A stretch of DNA of 64,000 nt. Origin: Nitratireductor pacificus pht-3B (GTDB lineage Bacteria; Pseudomonadota; Alphaproteobacteria; Rhizobiales; Rhizobiaceae). Positions 58,085-64,000 of the stretch are shown piece after piece. The notes under the pieces are model-generated. The model made no database searches, was not told the origin of the DNA, and worked only from the letters and a program-made list of their open reading frames with translations. Location of the stretch: positions 1 through 64,000 of the forward strand of contig NZ_AMRM01000005.1 in assembly GCF_000300335.1 (NCBI RefSeq). Reading direction: 5' to 3'. Numbering within the stretch: the first letter of the stretch is position 1; each line of letters starts with the position of its first letter. The position numbers were made by a program, and so were the translations under genes.

Positions 58085-58541
58085 CGCCCATCTGCGTTGC
58101 CAACCGGCCTGCAAGGTCCTCGGCAAGCTCGAGGATGCGCGCGTCGATGCGCGCAAGTGCGGCGGCCATTTCTTCATCGCTTCTCATCTGTTCCTCGCGC
58201 GCGCTCTGCGTGCCGCGTCCCATTTCGCCGAGCTTCTCGACCATGCGCAGCATCGCCGCCAGCGCGTCGAGGCTCACCTTGTCGTAGGCGCCCGTTTCCT
58301 CTCCCTCGCTGCTGACCTTCTCGAGTTCCCCGATCAACCGGTCGGAAAGCAGGCTCAGCCGCGCTTCCGGGTCGGCGGCATGCGCCACGGGCTCCGGCGT
58401 CCTCCAGCCTTCCCTGTCCGCAGTCGCCCGCAGCCGCGCCTCGGAGCGGCCGGCGGCGAGCGCCAGCATGTCGAATGTCGCCGGCGCGCCCTCGTAGAGC
58501 GCTCGCAGCGCCGCCAAAGCGATCGAAGCGCTTTCGCCCAT
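58047..58541 (-). CDS. GTA gp1-like protein, probable small terminase
   Basis: A 164-residue protein. The N-terminal helix-turn-helix-like segment (MGESASIALAALRALYEGAP, then ATFDMLALAAGRSEARLRATADREGW) resembles the DNA-binding part of small terminases. The remainder is charged coiled-coil-like helix (DALAAMLRMVEKLGEMGRG, ALARIDARILELAEDLAGRL), compatible with a ring-forming subunit. It is the first gene of the cluster, as gp1 is in other GTAs. The start at 58541 has only a weak ribosome site (GGATTTCACCG). It overlaps the large terminase. Confidence 0.75.
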   Translation of the reverse strand: MGESASIALAALRALYEGAPATFDMLALAAGRSEARLRATADREGWRTPEPVAHAADPEARLSLLSDRLIGELEKVSSEGEETGAYDKVSLDALAAMLRMVEKLGEMGRGTQSAREEQMRSDEEMAAALARIDARILELAEDLAGRLATQMGVDKSAEEAGTGD

Positions 58542-58863
58542 CGGTGAAATCCATTGATTTTGAGGGGTGTGAAATCCGGGCCGCCGGCTGCTCTGGCTCC
58601 CGCGGCCGCAACTCTGCGACACTATCTGAACCCTATCAGGCGACCGTCACGGTGTCAAGAATATTTTCCTATTTCCATCATGTGGCCGCCGGGTGCGTTA
58701 GTCATGCTGGTGGGAAACTTCATGCGGAAGGCTGAAAAATCCGGAAAATCCTATAAAACAAGCCGTTACGGTGCTACATTCGCACGCTGCGGCGTTTTCG
58801 GGCGGGTGCGTTGCGCGACGAAGCGGCGCCAGGGCAGCCCGTGACGGGCCGACGGGAGTTTGG
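58542..58863. other. Divergent intergenic region between GTA cluster and pbp1A-like gene
   Basis: About 320 bases, AT-richer around 58650-58770 (CAAGAATATTTTCCTATTTCCA; GGAAAATCCTATAAAACAAG), which should hold the GTA promoter and the PBP promoter. TATAAAACA at 58751-58759 is a good -10-like stretch for the rightward gene. No gene, RNA or strong palindrome was found. Confidence 0.45.
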
Positions 58864-61011
58864 GTGAAGAAACCACGCGCGAAACGACAGGCGAAGGCAC
58901 CCCGGGCGACCAGGTTTCTGGCCGTCGATGCCTGGCTTGATTCCGCATTCTACGAAGCTGGCTTCAAGGCCGGCGAAGCCTGGGAATCGATAACGATCTT
59001 CTTTCGCCGCTTTCGCGTCTACGGCGCAAAACGCGCCCTCGTCGAACTGCTCAGCGAGGGCTTCACCATCGGTGCGGCAGGCAGCGTCGTCATGCTTGCT
59101 CTGGCAATGCCCGCCTTCGAGGAAACGGCCGGCGACTGGCGCGCTCAGGACGACTATGCCGTCACCTTTCTCGACCGCTACGGCAACGAGATCGGCCAGC
59201 GCGGCATCATCCAGCGCGACTCCATCCCGGTCGATGCCATTCCCGATCATGTCATCAAGGCGATCCTGGCGACGGAAGACCGCCGTTTCTTCGAGCATTT
59301 CGGCATCGACTTCTTCGGCCTCGCCCGCGCCCTGACGGAGAATGTACGCGCCAATTCCGTCGTCCAGGGCGGTTCGACCCTCACCCAGCAGCTCGCGAAG
59401 AACCTGTTCCTCAGCAATGAGCGCACCTTCGAGCGCAAGGTCAAGGAAGCCTATCTCGCCCTGTGGCTCGAGATGAACCTGTCGAAGAAAGAGATCCTGC
59501 AATACTATCTCGACCGCTCCTATCTGGGCGGCGGGACGTTCGGCATCGCGGCTGCCGCCGATTTCTATTTCGACAAGCAGGTCGAGGATCTCTCGCTTGC
59601 GGAGGCGGCGATGATCGCCGGCCTGTTCAAGGCTCCGGCGCGCTACGCCCCGCACATCAACCTGCCGGCGGCGCGCGCGCGCGCCAACGAGGTTCTGACC
59701 AATCTGGTGCAGGCCGGGTTCATGAGCGAGGGGCAGATCCTCTCCGCGCGGCTGCGCCCGGCCACCGCCGTCGACCGTGGCGGCGCGGACAGTCCGGACT
59801 ATTTCCTCGACTGGGCCTTCGAGGAGGTCAAGAAGATCGTTCCAAGGGGCGTCACCCATTCTCTGGTGGCGCGCACGACCATCGATCCCAACCTGCAGCG
59901 TGCCGCCGAGGAATCGCTCGAGTTCCACCTGCGCCAGTACGGCAAGGATTACGACGTCTCCGAAGGGGCCATCGTGCTGATGGAGGCCGAAGGCGCAGTA
60001 CGCGCCATCGTCGGCGGGCGCGACTACGGCGCCAGCCAGTTCAATCGCGCCACGCGCGCCGAACGCCAGACCGGCTCATCGTTCAAGCCCTATGTCTACG
60101 CCGTGGCAATGGAGAACGGGTTCGAGCCCAACTCCCTCATCTCCGACGGCCCCATCTCCTGGGGCAACTGGTCGCCGCGCAATTACGGCCGAAGCTATGC
60201 TGGCCGGGTCACGCTCACCACGGCCCTCATCAAGTCCTACAACACCGTTCCGGTCAGGCTGGCGCGCGACCATACCGGAATCGACCCGATCATTGATCTG
60301 GTCAAGTCGTTCGGCATCGAATCGCCGCTCAATGGTCACAAGACGATGGTGCTCGGCACATCAGGCATGACGGCGCTCGACCAGGCCACCGGTTTCTCCG
60401 TCTTCGCCAATGGCGGCTTCGCCGGGACGCGCTACGGCATCTCGCAGCTTCTCAGCCATTCCGGCGATCTCGTCTATGACAAGGCGCGGGACGCGCCGCC
60501 GCCGCGCCGCGTGCTGTCGGAGAAAGCCACGGCGTCCATGAACCAGATGCTGATCCATGTGCCGGAAAGCGGCACCGGCCGCCGCGCAGCATTGCCGATG
60601 ACCCGGTCGGCGGGCAAGACCGGCACGACCCAGTCCTATCGCGATGCCTGGTATGTCGGCTATACCGGCAACTACGTCGCCGCCGTCTGGCTCGGCAATG
60701 ACGATTTCCACCCGACGCGCCGCATGACGGGTGGCTCCCTGCCGGCGATGGTCTGGCAGCGCTTCATGACCTACGCACACCAGAATGTCGAGCTGAAGCC
60801 CCTGCCCGGCATCGAAGGCCCCATGCGCATCGAGACGGAAAGCTCCGATTCCGGAGAGGTTGCGGAGAACGGGCAGCCGTCGGCAGGAGATGCCCTGCCC
60901 CTGGCGCTTTCCGCCGGCACGGCTTCGTTCCTCAGGGAGCTTTCGAGCGCTTTCGAGAAAGCCCCGCCGCTGAAGTCGCCCCGGAAGAACGAAACCCTGT
61001 CCGCTCTGTGA
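58864..61011 (+). CDS. Class A penicillin-binding protein 1A
   Basis: A 715-residue bifunctional peptidoglycan synthase. A basic cytoplasmic tail precedes one membrane helix (FTIGAAGSVVMLALAMPAF, about 61-79). The glycosyltransferase GT51 domain (about 120-290) has ATEDRRFFEHFGIDFFGLAR with the catalytic Glu, GGSTLTQQLAKNLFL and the second Glu in KVKEAYLALWLE. The transpeptidase domain (about 370-640) has SSFK (TGSSFKPY; catalytic Ser), SYN (IKSYNTVPV) and KTG (AGKTGTTQSYRDAW). I choose GTG 58864, after GGGAG with 5-base spacing; an in-frame ATG at 58771 would add 31 residues with no support. Monocistronic. Confidence 0.9.
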   Translation: MKKPRAKRQAKAPRATRFLAVDAWLDSAFYEAGFKAGEAWESITIFFRRFRVYGAKRALVELLSEGFTIGAAGSVVMLALAMPAFEETAGDWRAQDDYAVTFLDRYGNEIGQRGIIQRDSIPVDAIPDHVIKAILATEDRRFFEHFGIDFFGLARALTENVRANSVVQGGSTLTQQLAKNLFLSNERTFERKVKEAYLALWLEMNLSKKEILQYYLDRSYLGGGTFGIAAAADFYFDKQVEDLSLAEAAMIAGLFKAPARYAPHINLPAARARANEVLTNLVQAGFMSEGQILSARLRPATAVDRGGADSPDYFLDWAFEEVKKIVPRGVTHSLVARTTIDPNLQRAAEESLEFHLRQYGKDYDVSEGAIVLMEAEGAVRAIVGGRDYGASQFNRATRAERQTGSSFKPYVYAVAMENGFEPNSLISDGPISWGNWSPRNYGRSYAGRVTLTTALIKSYNTVPVRLARDHTGIDPIIDLVKSFGIESPLNGHKTMVLGTSGMTALDQATGFSVFANGGFAGTRYGISQLLSHSGDLVYDKARDAPPPRRVLSEKATASMNQMLIHVPESGTGRRAALPMTRSAGKTGTTQSYRDAWYVGYTGNYVAAVWLGNDDFHPTRRMTGGSLPAMVWQRFMTYAHQNVELKPLPGIEGPMRIETESSDSGEVAENGQPSAGDALPLALSAGTASFLRELSSAFEKAPPLKSPRKNETLSAL

Positions 61012-61093
61012 GCATTGCTCTCACGGCCCCGCCCCTTGAACCTTGCGCGGCATCCGGGGTATCGGGGATAGCCCACGCCAGATCAGAATCCAA

Positions 61094-61678
61094 ATGCTGA
61101 GAACAGTCCTTCAGGTCGCCATCGTCTTGCTGATCGCCCTTGGCGCGGGGGCCGGCAGCGCTTGGTTCGCGCTCGAAACCACCCGATCGGTCGGTTCGGT
61201 CGATATCGGCGCCTGGACCGCCTTTCCCAGAAGCGGAACCCGCGACGCCGATCCCTATGCGCGCGCGCGGTCTGCGCGGCTTGGCGAACTGGCCCTCGGA
61301 CAGGCGGAGGGCATCGGCTTTGTCGCCGACCAGGACGACACCGGAGCGCCGCTGTTGCGCCAGTGCGACTACCTGGTCGAGGGTTCCGTGCCGCCGGTAC
61401 GCTTCTTCACGCTCTATGCGGCGGACCCGGCGCGGCGCGCCCTCTCCGCTCCCGAACGGTTCTCCTCGGCGCTGCATTCTCAATCCCTGCTGTGGGAACA
61501 GAAGCAGCAGTTGCGCATCTCCGTCAGCACAAGCGCCCATCCCGGCAACTGGCTGGCCCTCGAGGGGCGCGGGCCGATGCTGCTGGTGCTTACCCTGTTC
61601 GACACGCCGATCTCCACCGGCGGACGGGTCGACGAGATCGCCCTGCCCCGCATCAGGAGGATGGGCTGCGATGCTTGA
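61094..61678 (+). CDS. DUF1214-family exported protein
   Basis: A 194-residue protein with an N-terminal helix (VLQVAIVLLIALGAGAGSAWFAL, about 5-27) serving as signal or anchor. The DUF1214 domain includes VGSVDIGAWTAFPRSGTRDADPYARARSARLG, LLRQCDYLVEGSVPPVRFFTLYAAD and WLALEGRGPMLLVLTLFDTPISTG (short motifs within). DUF1214 and DUF1254 domains usually occur together, either fused or as adjacent genes, as here. No activity is established. The ATG at 61094 has a weak ribosome site. Its 3' end overlaps the DUF1254 gene by 8 bases, so the pair is coupled. Confidence 0.88.
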   Translation: MLRTVLQVAIVLLIALGAGAGSAWFALETTRSVGSVDIGAWTAFPRSGTRDADPYARARSARLGELALGQAEGIGFVADQDDTGAPLLRQCDYLVEGSVPPVRFFTLYAADPARRALSAPERFSSALHSQSLLWEQKQQLRISVSTSAHPGNWLALEGRGPMLLVLTLFDTPISTGGRVDEIALPRIRRMGCDA

Positions 61679-62219
61679 TACGCTGCGCGTCCTTCTTCTC
61701 GGCGTCTTCGGCGCGGCGATGGTGCACATCTCCATCCTGTTCCTGCTGCCGGTCTATTCGGAACGCGACGTCTGGGCCGCGCTCGCCGCCAGGGCCGACC
61801 TGTACACCGCCGTACCGCTCCGTCACAGTGCGGGAGGCACTGATGCCGAGCGGCCGTTCATCGACAATCCGCTGTTCGAGGCGTCGGTCTGCCGGTTCGA
61901 TCTCTCCACCGGCATGACGCGGATCGTCGCCTCCGGACGCGTTCCGTTCTGGTCGATCTCGGTCTACGACCGCGACGGCCTGAATGTCTTCAGCCTGAAC
62001 GACCGCAGTGCGCAGCAACGTGTTCTCGACGTGCTGGTCGCCGACCCGCCGCAGATGCTGGAACTCAGGAACGGCCTTCCCGAAACGCTCGCCCAGTCGG
62101 TGCTGGTGCAGGCGGATGTGACGGAAGGCATGGCCCTCGTCCGGGTCTTCGTTCCCGATGAGAGCTGGCGTGGCGCCGTTTCGGCATTCCTCGACAGCAT
62201 GAGCTGCACGCCCGTTTGA
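61671..62219 (+). CDS. DUF1254-family membrane-anchored protein
   Basis: A 182-residue protein. N-terminal helix (LRVLLLGVFGAAMVHISILFLLPVY, about 5-29), then the DUF1254 domain: DVWAALAARADLYTAVPLRH, FIDNPLFEASVCRFDLSTG, FWSISVYDRDGLNVFSLNDR and QSVLVQADVTEGMALVRVFVPDESW. The gene starts at ATG 61671 after AGGAGG (61655-61660) and overlaps the DUF1214 stop. The two proteins likely form a periplasm-facing complex; substrate or process unknown. Confidence 0.87.
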   Translation: MLDTLRVLLLGVFGAAMVHISILFLLPVYSERDVWAALAARADLYTAVPLRHSAGGTDAERPFIDNPLFEASVCRFDLSTGMTRIVASGRVPFWSISVYDRDGLNVFSLNDRSAQQRVLDVLVADPPQMLELRNGLPETLAQSVLVQADVTEGMALVRVFVPDESWRGAVSAFLDSMSCTPV

Positions 62220-62276
62220 GGCGCTGGCCGCGTAGGCGGCCGCCACTGCAGGCAATGCCGCCGCGATACTGGGCTA

Positions 62277-62462
62277 TCAGGACTTGCTCAGCCGGCGCGT
62301 ATCGCGCGGGTGGTCGTCTCCACCGTCGTCCTTCAGCGGTTCGTCGCGCCGTTCATAGCGCACGCCGGGAAAGATGATCACCGATGCGCCGCTCCGCCGC
62401 TGGCTCGATGAGCCTGTCGGCGCGCGTCGCGGCCGTGGCACAAAGTTCAAGATGACTGCCAT
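62277..62462 (-). CDS. Small conserved rhizobial protein
   Basis: A 61-residue basic protein: MAVILNFVPRPRRAPTGSSS, then ASVIIFPGVRYERRDEPLKD and an acidic/basic tail. I recall short proteins with the MAVILNFVPR start and IIFPGVRYER core as widespread in Hyphomicrobiales, function unknown. The start is preceded by GAACGCAATGTC with weak ribosome complementarity (AGAAAGGG at 15 bases). It is divergent from the DUF2336 gene, and CtrA-like boxes lie in the gap. Confidence 0.65.
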   Translation of the reverse strand: MAVILNFVPRPRRAPTGSSSQRRSGASVIIFPGVRYERRDEPLKDDGGDDHPRDTRRLSKS

Positions 62463-62533
62463 GACATTGCGTTCCCTTTCTGGGCTGGAGTGGTACGCAA
62501 CGCCTCCTTTGCGGAAGTAGAGCCCGCATATGG

Positions 62534-62614
62534 TTAACGTTTCGTTACCGCCCGCTCCGGCGCGGACCGCAATGCTGAACGGAATTCTAAAGAAACCGGT
62601 TAACAGCTTGCTAA
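62534..62614. promoter_or_regulatory. Two near-consensus CtrA boxes
   Basis: TTAA-CGTTTCG-TTAC (62534-62548) and TTAA-CAGCTTG-CTAA (62600-62614). Each matches the CtrA consensus TTAA-N7-TTAA at 7 of 8 fixed positions and they are 66 bases apart. They lie between the divergent small protein and DUF2336 genes; the second is 96 bases before the GTG start of the latter. Confidence 0.45.
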
Positions 62615-62709
62615 GGGAATGGGCCTATCGTGTGCAATGCCCACCCGGATGCGTCGCAGTCCGCAAGTGCGGCGTTGTTCATCGTGTCTCTTGCGAGTGT
62701 TGGGTCCGC

Positions 62710-63654
62710 GTGTCGTCCGCAATTTTCAGAGAGCTCGCGTCGGGCGGGGACGCGTATAAGCCGGAACGGGTCTTTCGCGCGGCCGTCTCGGCGTTCGCGG
62801 CCCTCGCGCGTCCGACGGCCGGCGAGATCGTGCGTCTGGACGACCTCACCCTGCCCCTCCTTCCCCGCGTTCCGGTCGAGACAAGGCGTTACGCCGCGGC
62901 AGCGCTGTGCGAATGCAACACGCCACCGCCCCGCTTGCTGCGCCGTCTTTGCGAGGAACCGATCGACATCTCCGCGCCGCTTCTGGTCCGCTCAATGGCC
63001 CTGACGGATGTCGACCTGATCGGCCTGATCGCGCAACACGGTCTGCCGCATGCGCGCCTCATCGGGCGCCGGGCAAACCTGAACCCGGCCATCGCCGCGC
63101 TGATCCGCGCCATTTCGGCGCTGCATGACGAAACGCCTGGCGGTACGGCTGCCGACGGGCCGCAGCCGTCATCGCGCCTCGACATGCCGGAGCAGGCGGT
63201 GCGGGAAAAACTCCGTGCGATGATGCGCGACGCGGCGAAACCCGATGTGCTGCCGTTGACGGACAACGCAGGCAGCGACGGCCGGCAGACGGCGATGGAG
63301 CTCAGCGCCGCAGCGCTTTCGGGAGACGATGCGGCATTTGCCTCGATCCTGGCCGATAAGCTTGGCGTGTCGATCGACCGGGCGCGGCTTATCATCGGCT
63401 TCGCCATGCCGAGCGAGCTGATGACGGCGCTCCGCCTGCTCGGACTTGATGCCGCCGAAGCACTGCTGATCACCGCGGCGCATTTCCCGGCGCAGCTTTC
63501 CGATCGCGCCACAATCCGTCTGTTCGTCGCACGCTACGGCGCGATCTCCGCCGAGCTGGCGAAGACGCGGCTGCAACGGTGGCGCCAGTTGCCGTCGTCG
63601 CCTTCAGCGGGCGGCGGGCAGCCGCACCATCACTCGGCGGCGACGTCGAAGTAG
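62710..63654 (+). CDS. DUF2336-domain protein
   Basis: A 314-residue protein from GTG 62710 (VSSAIFRELASGGDAYKPER). Family landmarks are FRAAVSAFAALARPTAGEIVRLDDLTLPLLPRVPVETRRYAAAALCE and PPRLLRRLCEEPIDISAPLLVRSMALTDVDLIGLIAQHG (in shorter motifs), the HEAT-like helical repeats of DUF2336. The C-terminal half is also helical (LIIGFAMPSELMTALRLLGLDAAEALLITAAHFP). The frame is open to 62530, but those 60 residues are Cys- and Pro-rich and overlap the putative CtrA boxes, so I reject the longer form. Function unknown. The last 25 bases overlap the convergent DUF1491 gene. Confidence 0.8.
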   Translation: MSSAIFRELASGGDAYKPERVFRAAVSAFAALARPTAGEIVRLDDLTLPLLPRVPVETRRYAAAALCECNTPPPRLLRRLCEEPIDISAPLLVRSMALTDVDLIGLIAQHGLPHARLIGRRANLNPAIAALIRAISALHDETPGGTAADGPQPSSRLDMPEQAVREKLRAMMRDAAKPDVLPLTDNAGSDGRQTAMELSAAALSGDDAAFASILADKLGVSIDRARLIIGFAMPSELMTALRLLGLDAAEALLITAAHFPAQLSDRATIRLFVARYGAISAELAKTRLQRWRQLPSSPSAGGGQPHHHSAATSK

Positions 63655-63977
63655 CCGCCTGCCTGGCCGATATCGTTCAGTTCGATCTCGACCACCCAGA
63701 AATCCGGATCGAAACGCCGTTCCTTGTCGAGGCGCTGCTCGATCTCTTGCCCTTCGTCCACCACGATCAGCGTGAACTGCCGGCCCGCGGGGCGCGTCTC
63801 GGCGTAGCTAGCCTGCATCGCCGGTCCATACAGGGCCTGCCGTCCCATCCGGTCGCGCACGACGATGAAGATGGAGCCCGCTTCGCGTGCGCCTCTTTGT
63901 CCCACCGCGGCGAAACCGCCCTCGGCGAAAATCCGCTTCGTCAGGGCTGAAACCCAGAACTCGCTGGTCAGGCGCAT
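63630..63977 (-). CDS. DUF1491-family protein
   Basis: A 115-residue cytoplasmic protein: MRLTSEFWVSALTKRIFAEG, GGFAAVGQRGAREAGSIFIVV, PAGRQFTLIVVDEGQEIEQRL and RFDPDFWVVEIELND, all matching the DUF1491 pattern found throughout alphaproteobacteria. No known activity. The ATG at 63977 lies two bases before a TGA (63979-63981) read on the same strand, probably the end of another leftward gene whose last codons would encode VGLTN; too little is visible to name it. The gene's 3' end overlaps the DUF2336 gene by 25 bases in convergent orientation. Confidence 0.88.
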   Translation of the reverse strand: MRLTSEFWVSALTKRIFAEGGFAAVGQRGAREAGSIFIVVRDRMGRQALYGPAMQASYAETRPAGRQFTLIVVDEGQEIEQRLDKERRFDPDFWVVEIELNDIGQAGGYFDVAAE

Positions 63978-64000
63978 GTCAATTGGTCAGGCCGACTTCA

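Noticed and set aside
1-64000. CRISPR arrays, tRNA or rRNA genes, insertion sequences
   Set aside because: No regularly spaced direct repeats, no cloverleaf or rRNA-like stretches, and no transposase-like protein were found on either strand.

Overview
The window is GC-rich (about 63-65% by eye) and densely coded. It comes from the chromosome of an alphaproteobacterium of the order Hyphomicrobiales (Rhizobiales). The placement rests on gene order: feuN-feuP-feuQ, a surface lipoprotein, ccmI-ccmE-ccmF-ccmH, an alpha/beta-hydrolase-OsmC fusion, degP, an OmpR-type two-component pair, glnE, a PleC-like cell-cycle kinase and pepN form one block (about 29.7-50.4 kb) that I recognise from the Rhizobium/Brucella group. 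Rhizobial intergenic palindromes and a rhizobial-type gene transfer agent (GTA) head cluster agree with this. I see no rRNA, tRNA, CRISPR array or insertion sequence.

Region by region. 0-4.8 kb: a very large outer-membrane beta-barrel protein with a gene-poor 0.78 kb upstream region. 4.8-7.2 kb: an orphan methylcrotonyl-CoA carboxylase alpha subunit and a short Sel1-repeat protein. 7.5-11.4 kb: an iron-siderophore type ABC importer (ATPase and two permeases, with a divergent binding protein) and an iron-responsive-operator-like site between the arms. 11.5-17 kb: a DUF2147 protein, a LysR regulator divergent from an MdtJI-type SMR pair, a glutathione transferase, two tiny membrane-protein candidates and AMP nucleosidase; three copies of one hairpin repeat sit at gene ends here. 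17-29.5 kb: a second LysR regulator, an endonuclease/exonuclease/phosphatase family protein, a TPR-methyltransferase overlapping ETF-ubiquinone oxidoreductase, DUF2585, an exported protein with a probable CTG start, a family-4 uracil-DNA glycosylase, an outer-membrane barrel protein, an XRE/MmyB-type regulator, an EamA transporter and an orphan CO-dehydrogenase-form-II-like molybdoenzyme subunit. 29.7-50.4 kb: the conserved block above. 50.5-58.5 kb: the GTA-like cluster. 58.9-64 kb: a class A penicillin-binding protein, DUF1214 and DUF1254 proteins, a small conserved protein, DUF2336 and DUF1491.

The most unusual part is the GTA cluster. It keeps terminase, portal, protease, capsid and connector genes, but the connector is frameshifted at a C6 run, the head-tail adaptor has a TGA nonsense codon and loses its 3' part, and no tail genes follow; only a small holin-like gene remains. 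An RNase A-like (CdiA-CT type) toxin gene with a probable immunity gene is coupled to the portal gene, and the toxin carries an in-frame amber codon before its predicted catalytic Thr-x-Tyr. I read this as a decaying GTA that picked up a polymorphic toxin cassette.

Regulatory DNA worth noting: four GANTC (CcrM-type) sites within 51 bp before the PleC-like kinase, two near-consensus CtrA boxes before DUF2336, a TGA-N9-TCA box at the iron importer, an 8-bp-arm palindrome before the XRE regulator, and ACGT-type sites before ETF-QO and the DUF2147 gene. All functional statements come from reading the sequence and remembered family knowledge; no database search was run.
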